From: Aquibaculum arenosum | GTDB taxonomy: Bacteria; Pseudomonadota; Alphaproteobacteria; Kiloniellales; DSM-21159 | Assembly (NCBI RefSeq): GCF_029222965.1 | Contig: NZ_JARHUD010000003.1 | Coordinates: 1 to 64,000 of the forward strand | Direction of reading: 5' to 3' | DNA: 64,000 nt | Shown here: positions 53,254 to 64,000 of the stretch, piece after piece | How positions within the stretch are numbered: the first letter of the stretch is position 1 | How the letters are laid out: every line of letters begins with the position of its first letter | Notes under the pieces: model-generated | The model's input: the letters and a program-made list of their open reading frames with translations, nothing else | What the model was told of the DNA's origin: nothing | The model's database searches: none | Position numbers and translations under genes: made by a program

Positions 53254-53270
53254 TTGATCAGCGCGATCAA
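53254..53270. promoter_or_regulatory. Palindromic operator candidate between the peptide transporter and IclR genes
   Basis: TTGATC-AGCGC-GATCAA (53254-53270) is a perfect 6-bp inverted repeat with a 5-base spacer. It lies 31 bases upstream of the binding-protein gene and 84 bases before the iclR gene, in the shared divergent region. IclR-type regulators usually bind such palindromes, and its spacing from the transporter gene suits repression or activation control. Confidence 0.5.
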
Positions 53271-53353
53271 ATAGTGATTGCTTAGGGCATTATTTAACGT
53301 AAAAGGAGCTGCGCCTGTCAAGCCCGGCGCGACTGCTGGTGAAGGAGACACCA

Positions 53354-54133
53354 ATGTCCAAGACTGCGCGCCCTGGAAAGCTGGCTTCCACGCTGGAGCG
53401 GGGCATGCGGGTGCTGAGCCTTTTTCGAGAGAACCATCATCCGCTAAGTTTGAGCGAGATCGCAGTGCGGGCGGGGCTCGAGAGAAGTGCCGCACAGCGG
53501 CTCTCCTACACGCTACATTCGCTAGGCTATCTCGAACGAGACGAGTCAACCCGCCGCTACCGCCCCGGCATGCGGATGCTCGACCTCGCCTACGCCTACC
53601 TCATCCATGATCGATTGCTTGAACGCGCCACGCCTATGTTGGTCGAGGCCAGCCGGGCTCTGGGGACAACCGTCAACCTCAGCGTTCTTGACGGGCACGA
53701 GATTATCTACAAGGCGCGCATTCCCCACTCTAGCCTAGCATATGATGCTACGCTCATCGGCGTGCGCCAGCCAGCGGTGGTAACTGCCGCCGGCCTTGTC
53801 ATCTTCGCTTTCTTGCCCGACTCGGTACTGGAAGAGACGCTTGCGCAGGGCATGCCCGCCCCCGTGACGCCCAGCACACTGCGTGATCCAGAACTCGTTC
53901 GCGCGCGGGTCGCCCGGGCCCGTGAGGACGGCTACACGATCTCGATGGACCAGCTGCTGGTGCAGGAGATCGTCGTGGCCGCGCCCATTCTGGGACCAGG
54001 CCGCAGCGCCATCGCGGCGGTCAGCATGCCTGTCTACAAGCCAGACTGGGATGAAGAGCGAGCGCGAGAAGAGATCGTCCCCGTTATCACAGAGACGACG
54101 CGCACCATATCCTCGGCCTTTCTCCATCTTTGA
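53354..54133 (+). CDS. IclR-family transcriptional regulator
   Basis: A 259-residue IclR-type regulator. The N-terminal winged helix is STLERGMRVLSLFRENHHPLSLSEIAVRAGLERSAAQRLSYTLHSLGYLERDE (about 12-65), and the effector domain contains LDGHEIIYKARI and PSTLRDPELVRARVARAREDGYTISMDQLL. Start ATG 53354 has AAGGAGA six bases upstream. It diverges from the peptide transporter operon and lies directly before the M81 peptidase gene, so it likely controls both in response to an imported peptide or its product. Confidence 0.92.
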   Translation: MSKTARPGKLASTLERGMRVLSLFRENHHPLSLSEIAVRAGLERSAAQRLSYTLHSLGYLERDESTRRYRPGMRMLDLAYAYLIHDRLLERATPMLVEASRALGTTVNLSVLDGHEIIYKARIPHSSLAYDATLIGVRQPAVVTAAGLVIFAFLPDSVLEETLAQGMPAPVTPSTLRDPELVRARVARAREDGYTISMDQLLVQEIVVAAPILGPGRSAIAAVSMPVYKPDWDEERAREEIVPVITETTRTISSAFLHL

Positions 54134-54153
54134 TTGCAACGGAGCAGATACAC

Positions 54154-55641
54154 ATGACCTTTCGGGTTCTGGCGTCGATGATCGGGCACGAATCCAATGT
54201 GCTCTCTGTATTGCCCACGGAGATAGAGGCCTTCAGAGACAACATCCTCTTCGAGAACGATGCGGTCATGCCGACGCTTGCCGGCACGGCGACAGAATTT
54301 GCTGGATTGGCACAGGCTGTGGAAGCCTATGGCTGGCACCTTCGCACGCCGATTGCTGCCTGGGCGACCCCAGGCGGGCGCGTTTCGAACGATGCCTGGC
54401 AGACGCTTTCCGCGAAATTGCTCGATGGATGCAAGACAACGTTGGCGGAAGGTAACCTCGACGGCATTCTGCTATTTCTGCACGGCGCCATGGCAACCGA
54501 GTACAGCGATGACGCTGAAGGCGATCTGCTGCGGGAAATCAGAGAGGTCGTACCGGCCAAGGTAAAAATCGCTGTCACGATCGACCTTCACGCAAATGTT
54601 ACCGAGGAAATGTGCCGACATGCGGACATTCTGTGTGCCTATCGGACATACCCGCATATCGACCAAGCACAAACTGCGCGGCGAGCGGCAGCACTTCTTG
54701 AACAAGCGATGCGGGGCAGCATTTCGCCGCGCATCGCATTCGCCGCTTCCGGCTATCGCACCGGGCTGGATGATGGCCGTACCACGACCCCGGACAGTGT
54801 CATGGGGCGTGCCCTCGCCATGGCCGAGGCGGCAGAGCGGGCTGAACACGGCGTGCTATCGGTGAGCTTGCAAGCTGGTTTCGGGTTTTCGAACCTTCCC
54901 GAGGCCGGCCCGTCAGTTGCCGTCACCTACGACGCCAGCACGCAGGACAAGGCTGAGGAAGTGCTGGAACGCTTTGCGCGTTTCATACGGGACACCCAAC
55001 ATGAAAGCAGCTGCCGCTTCCTCTCTTGCCAGGAACTGGTCAGCCACCTCCGGACCAAGAATGGCCAAACTGGTCCGATTGTGATCGCCGACTACTCCGA
55101 CAATCCCGGCGGAGGCGCCTATGGCGATTCGACCATCCTGTTGGAAGCTCTGCTGGCCGCGGATGTCGGCCGAGGTGCGCTGGCGACGATTTACGATCCC
55201 GAAGCCGTTCGCATCCTTTCTGCGCACGAGATGGGCGATGAGGTCACACTGAAGATCGGCGGTAAGATCGACCCGCGCTTCGGCGCGCCGCTAAATGTGA
55301 CGGGGACACTCCTCCACCGGACCGATGGGCGCTTCGTCGCCGGTGGGCCACGGTGGCGGGGAATCACAATGAATCTGGGGCCAAGTGCTGTTCTGCGCGT
55401 CGGCCGCATCGATATCCTGATCGTTTCCAACCGTCTCCAGTGCACCGAGGTCGAAGCATTCACCCACGCGGGTATCGAGCCAACCCAGCTCGACTTTGTC
55501 GTAGTCAAGTCCATGCAGCATTTTCGCGCCGCTTTCGATCCGATAGCGACGGAAACCCTGGTTGTCGACGCTGGCGCCCTTTGTAGCGACGCGCGTATTC
55601 CCCAGCCAGCCACCGCTAGAGATGAAAGCAATCAAGCTTGA
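54154..55641 (+). CDS. M81-family metallopeptidase (MlrC/microcystinase-C-like)
   Basis: A 495-residue M81 metallopeptidase (MlrC family). The metal-binding and active-site pattern is visible: IGHESNVLS near the N-terminus, FLHGAMATE, TIDLHANVTEEM and AYRTYPHIDQAQTARRA, and the C-terminal MlrC domain with ADYSDNPGGGAYGDSTILLEALL. MlrC hydrolyses tetrapeptides from microcystin, a D-amino-acid-rich cyclic peptide. No signal peptide is seen, so it is cytosolic and would cleave imported peptides. ATG 54154 is preferred; TTG 54130 is upstream. It directly follows the iclR gene. Confidence 0.87.
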   Translation: MTFRVLASMIGHESNVLSVLPTEIEAFRDNILFENDAVMPTLAGTATEFAGLAQAVEAYGWHLRTPIAAWATPGGRVSNDAWQTLSAKLLDGCKTTLAEGNLDGILLFLHGAMATEYSDDAEGDLLREIREVVPAKVKIAVTIDLHANVTEEMCRHADILCAYRTYPHIDQAQTARRAAALLEQAMRGSISPRIAFAASGYRTGLDDGRTTTPDSVMGRALAMAEAAERAEHGVLSVSLQAGFGFSNLPEAGPSVAVTYDASTQDKAEEVLERFARFIRDTQHESSCRFLSCQELVSHLRTKNGQTGPIVIADYSDNPGGGAYGDSTILLEALLAADVGRGALATIYDPEAVRILSAHEMGDEVTLKIGGKIDPRFGAPLNVTGTLLHRTDGRFVAGGPRWRGITMNLGPSAVLRVGRIDILIVSNRLQCTEVEAFTHAGIEPTQLDFVVVKSMQHFRAAFDPIATETLVVDAGALCSDARIPQPATARDESNQA

Positions 55642-55839
55642 TACTCAGAGCGCTTTCGGCGCATCTCTGCCAAACAAAGCGGGCAGTGACTTCCATTCGC
55701 CTTACCGGTTCTGGCGATAACCATGGATTCCTTTCCTCTTTCAGTAGCTGCATCCGCTCCTGAACTAATCAGGTCGAATGGTGACCTTCTAGTGCAAGCT
55801 GGACTCATCAGGAAGAATTACATCGACGACACCTGACAC

Positions 55840-55858
55840 TGCCGCGGAGGCGGCATTT
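55840..55858 (+). terminator. Small hairpin with short T run in the gap before the enoyl-CoA hydratase gene
   Basis: TGCCGC (55840-55845) and GCGGCA (55850-55855) pair around a GGAG loop and are followed by TTT. It could end transcription from the M81 gene, whose stop is about 200 bases upstream, or act as a weak attenuator before 55876. Six base pairs and a short T run make the call weak. Nothing else was seen in 55642-55839. Confidence 0.3.
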
Positions 55859-55875
55859 CAAACTCGGAGCGCCCC

Positions 55876-56673
55876 ATGACCGACGCCGTCAGACTCGAAC
55901 GCCGCGGGCGGGTCCTCGAGATCACGCTTGACCGGCCTAAGGTAAACGCCATCGACCGGGCCACCTCCATCGCACTGGGTGAAGCCTTCGTGCTGCTGCG
56001 TGACGATCCGGAGCTGCGCTGCGGCATCGTCACCGCCGCCGGTGACCGCATCTTCTCGGCCGGCTGGGACCTCAAGGCCGCCAACGAGGAGGAAGAGGTC
56101 GGCCGCTGGTGGCATATCGACTACGGCCCGGGCAGCTTCGCCGGCATCACCGAGCTCTGGGACCTGAACAAGCCGGTGATCTGCGCCATCAACGGGCTCT
56201 GTCTCGGCGGCGGCCTGGAACTGGCGATCGCCTGCGACCTGCTGATCGCCGGCGAGCACGTGGAGTTCGCCCTGCCGGAGCTGCCGCTGGGCATCATCCC
56301 GGACAGCGGCGGCGTGCAGCGGGTGCCGCGCCGCCTGCCCTACAACATCGCCATGGAGATGCTGCTGCTGGGCCGGCGCATGCCGGCGGCCGAGGCGCTG
56401 CATCACGGCATGATCAACGCGGTGGTGCCCAAGGATCAGCCGCTGGAGAAGGCCCGCGAATGGGCTGAGCAGATCGCCTCGGGCGCGCCGCTCACCGTGC
56501 AGGCGATCAAGGCGATTCTGCGCGAGTGCGAAACCCTGTCCATACGCCAGTCCTTCGAGCTGCTGCGCAGCGGCGAGCTGGAGGCTTTCGAAAAGTCGGT
56601 GGACTCCGAAGACGCGAAAGAGGGCGTGCGCGCCTTCTCCGAAAAGCGCCCGGCCGACTTCAAGGGACGGTAA
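55876..56673 (+). CDS. Enoyl-CoA hydratase/isomerase (CaiD-like)
   Basis: A 265-residue crotonase-fold hydratase. It contains NRPxVNA-type LDRPKVNAIDRATS, AAGDRIFSAGWDLKA for the oxyanion hole start, and INGLCLGGGLELAIACDLLIAGEHVEFALPELPLGIIPDSGGVQRVPRRL, with catalytic Glu in ALPELPLGIIPD. The form and the GWDLKA motif resemble carnitinyl-CoA dehydratases (CaiD). It starts a three-gene acyl-CoA operon; five bases separate it from the acyl-CoA dehydrogenase gene. GGAGC precedes ATG 55876. Confidence 0.9.
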   Translation: MTDAVRLERRGRVLEITLDRPKVNAIDRATSIALGEAFVLLRDDPELRCGIVTAAGDRIFSAGWDLKAANEEEEVGRWWHIDYGPGSFAGITELWDLNKPVICAINGLCLGGGLELAIACDLLIAGEHVEFALPELPLGIIPDSGGVQRVPRRLPYNIAMEMLLLGRRMPAAEALHHGMINAVVPKDQPLEKAREWAEQIASGAPLTVQAIKAILRECETLSIRQSFELLRSGELEAFEKSVDSEDAKEGVRAFSEKRPADFKGR

Positions 56674-56678
56674 CAGAC

Positions 56679-57839
56679 ATGGATTTCGCCCTCAGCGGAG
56701 AGCAGAACATGCTCGTCGAGTCCGTTCGCGCCTTTTGCGAGCGGGAGCTCTATCCCCACGAGGAGTTGGTCGAGCAGAGCGACGAGGTGCCGCCGGAGCT
56801 GGCGCAGGAGATCCGCGACAAGGCGCTCAAGGCCGGCTTCTATGCCGCCAACATGCCCGAGGATCTCGGCGGCGGCGGCCTGGACGCGGTGGAGCTGGCG
56901 CTCTTCGAGCGCGAGCTCGGCCGGCCCAACTACGCCCTGCAGTCCTTCGTCGTGCGCCCCAGCAACATCCTGCAGGGTTGCGAGGGTGACCAGCGCGAGC
57001 GCTACCTGCTGCCCGCCATTCGCGGCGAGCGCATGGACTGCCTGGCCATGACCGAGCCCGGCGCCGGCTCCGACGTGCGCGGCATGTCGACCCGGGCCGT
57101 GCGCGACGGCGACGACTGGGTCGTCAACGGCCAGAAGCACTTCATCAGCCACGCCGACGTGGCCGACTTCTGCATCCTCTTCGCGGTCACCGGCGAGGAG
57201 GAAACGCTGCGCGGCCCACGCAAGCGCATCTCCTCCTTCCTGGTGGACCATGACACGCCCGGCCTCGAGGTCCGCCCCGGCCCGCGCCCGGTCTCCCATC
57301 GCGGCTACAAGAACTGCGAGCTCTACTTCACCGACTGCCGCATTCCCGGCTCGGCCCTGCTGGGCGAGGAAGGCAAGGGCTTCGAACTGGCCAACACCTG
57401 GCTCGGCGCTTCGCGCCTAACCGTGGCCACCATGTGCGTCGGCCGCGCCCAGCGGGTCATGGACCTGGCAGTGGACTGGGCCGCCCAGCGCAAGCAGTTC
57501 GGCCAGCCCATCGGGCGCAACCAAGGCGTCGGCTTCAAGCTGGCCGACATGGCGACCGACATCCGCGCTGCGGAACTGCTCACCCTCATGGCTGCCTGGA
57601 ACCACGGCCAGGGTCGCATGACCGACCAGGATGCCGCCATGGCCAAGGTCTTTGCCTCCGAGATGCTGGCCCGGGTCACCGACGAGGCAGTGCAGATCTA
57701 CGGCGGCATGGGCCTGATGGACTCTCTGCCGCTTGAGCGCTTCTGGCGCGACGCGCGCATCGAGCGCATCTGGGACGGGACCAGCGAGATCCAGCGCCAC
57801 ATCATCGCCCGCAGCCTGCTGCGCCCGCTGGGGGCGTAG
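56679..57839 (+). CDS. Acyl-CoA dehydrogenase (CaiA-like)
   Basis: A 386-residue FAD enzyme that introduces a double bond in acyl-CoA. It has the family order: N-terminal helix region MDFALSGEQNMLVESVRAFCERELYPHEE, CLAMTEPGAGSDVRGMSTRAVRDGDDWVVNGQKHFIS, and the C-terminal YGGMGLMDSLPLERFWRDARIERIWDGTSEIQRHIIAR. The catalytic Glu in the last region may be shifted as in many long-chain forms. I set ATG 56679, five bases after the hydratase stop and thirteen bases after AAGGGACGG. Substrate unknown; a crotonobetainyl or short-branched acyl-CoA is possible. Confidence 0.9.
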   Translation: MDFALSGEQNMLVESVRAFCERELYPHEELVEQSDEVPPELAQEIRDKALKAGFYAANMPEDLGGGGLDAVELALFERELGRPNYALQSFVVRPSNILQGCEGDQRERYLLPAIRGERMDCLAMTEPGAGSDVRGMSTRAVRDGDDWVVNGQKHFISHADVADFCILFAVTGEEETLRGPRKRISSFLVDHDTPGLEVRPGPRPVSHRGYKNCELYFTDCRIPGSALLGEEGKGFELANTWLGASRLTVATMCVGRAQRVMDLAVDWAAQRKQFGQPIGRNQGVGFKLADMATDIRAAELLTLMAAWNHGQGRMTDQDAAMAKVFASEMLARVTDEAVQIYGGMGLMDSLPLERFWRDARIERIWDGTSEIQRHIIARSLLRPLGA

Positions 57840-57851
57840 AGGCCGGCGCCC

Positions 57852-59939
57852 ATGACCCGCGCCTCCCTTCGCCGCCTGCTGCAGCCGCGCTCCATCGCCT
57901 TCATCGGCGGTCGGCACGCCGAGCTCGCGCTGCGCCAGTCACGCGCCATCGGCTATGACGGCGCCGTCTGGCCGGTGAACCCCAAGCGCGAGAGCCTCGG
58001 CGGCATCGCCTGCTACCCCTCGATTGCCGCCCTGCCCGAGGCACCGGACGCGGCGCTCGTGGCCGTACCGGCGGCGCCGACGGTCGACGTGGTGCGAGAG
58101 TTGAACGACGCCGGCGCCGGCGGGGCCGTCTGCTTCGCCACAGGCTTCGCCGAGGTCGGCGGTCAGGGCCTTCACCTGCAGCAGGCACTCAGAGAAGCGG
58201 CCGGCGACATGGCGTTGGTCGGGCCCAATTGCACCGGCCTCCTCAACTACCTGGACGGCGCGGCCCTCTGGCCCGACGAGCAGGGCGGCGAGCGATGCTC
58301 ACGCGGGGCCGCGATCCTCAGCCAGTCGGGCAACGTGGCGATCAATCTCACCATGCAGGAGCGCTCCCTGCCGCTGTCCTATGTCATCAGCCTGGGCAAT
58401 CAGGCGGGGCTCGGCATCGCCGACTATATTGAGGGCCTGCTGGAGGATCCGCGGGTCACCGCCATCGGGCTCTACCTGGAGCAGCTACACGACGTCCCCG
58501 CCTTCGCCAGTGCGGCGCGCCAGGCCCTGGAGAAGGGCGTGCCGCTGGTGGTTCTGAAGCTGGGCGCCTCCGAGTCCGGCGCGCGCTCGGTGATGAGTCA
58601 TACCTCCGCACTGGCCGGCTCCGACGCCCTCTACCAGGCGCTGTTCGAGCGGAGTGGCGTGGTGCGGGTCGACAGCCCGGCGTCGCTGCTGGAGACGCTG
58701 AAGCTCTTCACCGTCTCCGGCATTCCCGCCGGCCGCCGGCTCATCTCGCTCTCCTGCTCCGGCGGGGAGGCCGCGCTGGTGGGCGACGTGGTGGAGGCGC
58801 GCTCGTTGCCGCTCGAGTTTCCGCAGCCGGACGCCGCCAGGGCGGCGCGACTGTCCGAACTGCTCCGCGTCCCCGCGGCAGCGGTTGCCAATCCCTTCGA
58901 CTACAACACGGCCCACTGGGGCGATGCCGCCGCGCTGGAGCCGGCCTTTGCCGAGTCGCTGGAGGCGGTCGACATGGGCCTGCTGCTGCTTGACTACCCG
59001 CGCGCCGGCCGCGGCGACCCCGCCGCCTGGGAAGCCAGCGAACAGGCCTTCATCGCCGCCAGCCGCGGTCGCAACCAGGTCGCCGCCATCGCCTCGACCC
59101 TGGCCGAAAGCCTGCCCGCGCCCGTGCGCGAACGACTGGTGGCTGCGGGTATCGCGCCGCTCCAGGGACTGAGCGAGGCCCTTACGGCCCTGGCCGCCGC
59201 CGGAGACTACGGCGCGCGCCGCCCTGCCCTGCTTGCCGAACCGGCAGCACCGCCTCTGCCCGCAGCGCCGCTGACGGCAGAAGGCCGGCTTTTGAATGAA
59301 GCGGAGGGCAAGGCCTGCCTGGCCGGCTATGGCCTGAGCGTGCCGGAAAGCCGCGTGGTTCCGGCAAGCGAGGTCGTGGCCACCGCCGAAGCGCTCGGCG
59401 GGCCGCTGGTGCTGAAGGCGGTGCACCCCGCGCTGGCCCACAAGACCGAGGCCGGCGCCGTGGCCCTGAATCTGCGAACGAAGGACGAGGTCGCGGAAGC
59501 GCTCGCCGCGATGCGCGATCGCTTGGCAGGCGGCCCGGCGAGCGATGCTGCCTTCCTGGTCGAGCGCATGGTCGAGGACAGCGTGGCCGAGGTGATCCTG
59601 GGCCTGCAGGTCTCGCCCCCCTTCGGCCCGTCGCTGCTGCTCGGCTCCGGCGGCATCCTGGCGGAACTGGTGGGCGACAGCGTCAGCCTCCTGCTGCCCA
59701 CCAGCCAGGCCGCGGTCCGCGAGGCGCTGGCCAGACTGAAGGTGAGCCGCCTGCTCAACGGCTGGCGCGGCCGCCCGGCAGGCGACGTCGAGGCCCTCGT
59801 GCAAGCCGCCATGGCGCTCGCCCGTTTTGCGGAGGCCGAAGCAGACCGTCTATTGGAGTGCGACATCAACCCGCTGCTGGTCCGCCCCGAGGGACAGGGC
59901 GCGGTGGCGGCGGACGTGTTGCTGCGACTGGGTTCCTGA
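57852..59939 (+). CDS. NDP-forming acyl-CoA ligase (acetate--CoA ligase family)
   Basis: A 695-residue fused CoA ligase. The N-terminal CoA-binding domain (about 5-130) and ligase-CoA domain (about 135-285, with SHTSALAGSD carrying the phosphorylatable-His region) are followed by a C-terminal ATP-grasp domain (about 480-690, AGYGLSVPESRVVPASEV and VLKAVHPALAHKTEAGAV). It forms acyl-CoA with cleavage of ATP or GTP to the diphosphate. It closes the operon with CaiD- and CaiA-like enzymes. The acid activated is unknown. Confidence 0.9.
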   Translation: MTRASLRRLLQPRSIAFIGGRHAELALRQSRAIGYDGAVWPVNPKRESLGGIACYPSIAALPEAPDAALVAVPAAPTVDVVRELNDAGAGGAVCFATGFAEVGGQGLHLQQALREAAGDMALVGPNCTGLLNYLDGAALWPDEQGGERCSRGAAILSQSGNVAINLTMQERSLPLSYVISLGNQAGLGIADYIEGLLEDPRVTAIGLYLEQLHDVPAFASAARQALEKGVPLVVLKLGASESGARSVMSHTSALAGSDALYQALFERSGVVRVDSPASLLETLKLFTVSGIPAGRRLISLSCSGGEAALVGDVVEARSLPLEFPQPDAARAARLSELLRVPAAAVANPFDYNTAHWGDAAALEPAFAESLEAVDMGLLLLDYPRAGRGDPAAWEASEQAFIAASRGRNQVAAIASTLAESLPAPVRERLVAAGIAPLQGLSEALTALAAAGDYGARRPALLAEPAAPPLPAAPLTAEGRLLNEAEGKACLAGYGLSVPESRVVPASEVVATAEALGGPLVLKAVHPALAHKTEAGAVALNLRTKDEVAEALAAMRDRLAGGPASDAAFLVERMVEDSVAEVILGLQVSPPFGPSLLLGSGGILAELVGDSVSLLLPTSQAAVREALARLKVSRLLNGWRGRPAGDVEALVQAAMALARFAEAEADRLLECDINPLLVRPEGQGAVAADVLLRLGS

Positions 59940-59940
59940 A

Positions 59941-61449
59941 CTACTGAAACGCCACCTCGGCGAAGCTTCTCAGCTTGCGCGAATGCAGGCGCTCGCGTTC
60001 TTGGCAGCGCAGGCGTTCCATGGCCTTCAGGCCGATCTCCAGATGCTGGCCCACCCGCTCGCGGTAGAACTCGCCCGCCATGCCCGGCAGCTTGATCTCC
60101 CCGTGCAGCGGCTTGTCCGAGACGCAGAGCAGCGTGCCGTAGGGGACGCGAAAGCGGAAGCCATTGGCCGCAATCGCCGCCGATTCCATGTCCAGGGCGA
60201 TGGCGCGCGACTGCGACAGTCGGCGGAGGATCGCATCGTAGTCGCCCAGCTCCCAGTTGCGGTTGTCGACGCTGGCCACCGTGCCGGTGCGCATCACCCG
60301 CTTCAGGTCGTAGCCAGCCAGACCGGTCACCTCGACCACCGCCTGCTCCAGCGCCACCTGCATCTCGGCCAGCGCCGGGATCGGCACCCAGAGAGGCAGT
60401 TCCTCGTCCAGGACGTGGTCTTCGCGGACATAACCGTGGGCCAGCACATAGTCGCCGAGTTGTTGCGTATTCCGCAGCCCGGCGCAGTGCCCCAGCATCA
60501 GCCAAGCGTGCGGGCGCAGCACCGCGATGTGGTCGGTGATGGTGCGTGCGTTGGAGGGGCCGACGCCCACATTGACCATGGTAATCCCGCCGTGGTCCGG
60601 GGCCACCAGATGATAGGCCGGCATCTGCGGCAGGCGTTCCGGCGGCTCCGGCGCGCGCGCAGTTTCACCAAAGCGCGCGTTGCGCGTGACCACCTCGCCC
60701 GGCTCCACAAAGGCATCGTATTCCGGATGGCCGGCCGCCATGCGCTCGCGGCCCATCCGCACGAAGGCGTCGATGTAGAACTGGTAGTTGGTGAAGATCA
60801 CCAGGTTCTGGAAATGCCGCGGCATGGTGCCGGTGTAGTGGGACAGGCGGTGCAGGGAGTAGTCGATCCGCCCGGCCCGGAAGAGGGCGAGAGGCTCGGG
60901 CGCACCCGCCGTCTGGATCAGGGTGCCGTTGGCGATGGCGTCGTCCATCGTCCCCAGGTCCGGCGTATCGAAGAGGTCGCGCAGCGGCGGCTCGATCACG
61001 GCGGCGCGGCGCAACCCCGCCGTTTCCAGGCTGACGTCGCGCTTGTAGGCGAAATGGACGGGAATCGGCTCGCTGGATTCGCCCACCGTCAGCGGCAGGC
61101 CGTGGTTGCGCAGCAACAGCTCGAGCTGTTCGCGGAGATAGGGAGCAAAGAGATCAGGCCGCGTGATCGTCGTCTCGTAGATGCCGGGTCCGTGCACGAA
61201 GCCATAGGACAAGCGCGAATCGAGCCGTGAATGGCTGGTCGCCGCCACGCGGATGAAGGGATAGGTCGCGCGCACACGCTGGGCCGGCGGATCGCCCTGC
61301 AGGTAGCGCTCGAAGTGGTGGCGCAGGAAGGCCGTGTTGCGCTCGTAGATCCGCTCGATCTGCGCCAATGCCTGCTCGACATCCGTAAAATCGGCCGTTT
61401 CCAGCGGTTCGGGTGCAATGTCGCCGTTTGCTGTATCGTTCCAGGTCAT
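59941..61449 (-). CDS. amn: AMP nucleosidase
   Basis: A 502-residue enzyme that hydrolyses AMP to adenine and ribose 5-phosphate. The N-terminal regulatory part contains YPFIRVAATSHSRLDSRLSYGFVHGPGIYETTITRPDLF, and the C-terminal phosphorylase-like domain contains MVNVGVGPSNARTITDHIAVLRPHAWLMLGHCAGLRNTQQLGDYVLAHGYVREDHVLDEELP and ALDMESAAIAANGFRFRVPYGTLLCVSDKPLHGE, the usual Amn catalytic region. It is convergent with the CoA ligase gene and divergent from secA, 194 bases away. Confidence 0.93.
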   Translation of the reverse strand: MTWNDTANGDIAPEPLETADFTDVEQALAQIERIYERNTAFLRHHFERYLQGDPPAQRVRATYPFIRVAATSHSRLDSRLSYGFVHGPGIYETTITRPDLFAPYLREQLELLLRNHGLPLTVGESSEPIPVHFAYKRDVSLETAGLRRAAVIEPPLRDLFDTPDLGTMDDAIANGTLIQTAGAPEPLALFRAGRIDYSLHRLSHYTGTMPRHFQNLVIFTNYQFYIDAFVRMGRERMAAGHPEYDAFVEPGEVVTRNARFGETARAPEPPERLPQMPAYHLVAPDHGGITMVNVGVGPSNARTITDHIAVLRPHAWLMLGHCAGLRNTQQLGDYVLAHGYVREDHVLDEELPLWVPIPALAEMQVALEQAVVEVTGLAGYDLKRVMRTGTVASVDNRNWELGDYDAILRRLSQSRAIALDMESAAIAANGFRFRVPYGTLLCVSDKPLHGEIKLPGMAGEFYRERVGQHLEIGLKAMERLRCQERERLHSRKLRSFAEVAFQ

Positions 61450-61643
61450 GGGGTCGAGCTTTCACCCTTGCTGTGGCAAGTCAAGGAGCAAGGACGTGCG
61501 GAAAAGGGTGCCCCAGCCCGAGCCATTCACCCATCGCGCGTTGACTTGAGCGGGGTCGACCCATATTTCTCAGGCACGGTCCCCATGCCGTACCTGCGCG
61601 CCGGCCGCGCGGCGGCTTCTTTCCAGTCCGTATCGAGGGATTC

Positions 61644-64000
<2,357 letters not shown>

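Overview
The window looks like a chromosomal segment of a GC-rich alphaproteobacterium. A Rhodospirillales/Kiloniellales-type organism is my guess, based on gene content and codon usage and not on any marker-gene search. Several traits fit a saline, variably oxygenated habitat: an ectoine hydroxylase gene (ectD), a bacterial voltage-gated sodium channel, and an arginine deiminase operon preceded by an FNR/Anr-like box. No rRNA, tRNA or CRISPR array was seen.

Layout. 1-3728: the 3' end of an IS5-type transposase, then small membrane or envelope genes (DUF2892, PRC-barrel, DUF2243, ExoD). 3983-16807: a co-directional glycoside or polysaccharide gene set, and the most interesting part of the window. 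It holds four predicted glycosyltransferases (three CgeB-like), a dTDP-rhamnose-4-epimerase-like SDR, a UDP-xylose synthase, a two-domain glycoside hydrolase/CDP-paratose-2-epimerase-like fusion, a B12-binding radical SAM enzyme, an embedded type IB topoisomerase, an Rta_06860-type methyltransferase and a sulfotransferase-like protein. It resembles what I recall being named the 'rhizo-twelve' cassette in TIGRFAM family titles; its product is unknown to me. 16859-24389: an SRPBCC protein, an SDR whose catalytic Lys is Arg, a Tat-exported two-subunit molybdenum hydroxylase with a divergent AraC regulator, and azoreductase with a divergent LysR regulator. 24423-30038: a zinc alcohol dehydrogenase with a conserved small partner, ectD, an AsmA-like protein and a DUF4188 protein.

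30114-40505: one minus-strand block with an arginine deiminase operon (YfcC-type carrier, arcA, arcB, arcC) followed by a HlyD / RbbA-like / ABC-2 permease exporter, with an FMN reductase diverging at the regulated end. 40759-46634: UDP-glucose 6-dehydrogenase (which makes the substrate for the UDP-xylose synthase), a methyltransferase divergent from a GlxA-type regulator, a small PLDc_N membrane protein, the sodium channel and a FAH-family hydrolase. 46849-55641: a peptide-uptake module with a D-amino-acid dehydrogenase-like oxidase, a five-gene Dpp/Opp ABC transporter, a divergent IclR regulator and an M81 (MlrC-like) metallopeptidase, with a palindromic operator candidate in the divergent region. 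55876-59939: an acyl-CoA module (enoyl-CoA hydratase, acyl-CoA dehydrogenase, NDP-forming acyl-CoA ligase). 59941-64000: AMP nucleosidase and most of secA, which runs off the end.

How the genes may work together: UDP-glucose dehydrogenase feeds UDP-glucuronate to the UDP-xylose synthase, and the remaining cluster enzymes would build and decorate a glycoside. The arc genes would make ATP from arginine when oxygen is low. The Dpp/M81/DadA module would import, cleave and oxidise peptides containing D-residues. All functions are inferred from sequence motifs and family knowledge; no search could be run.
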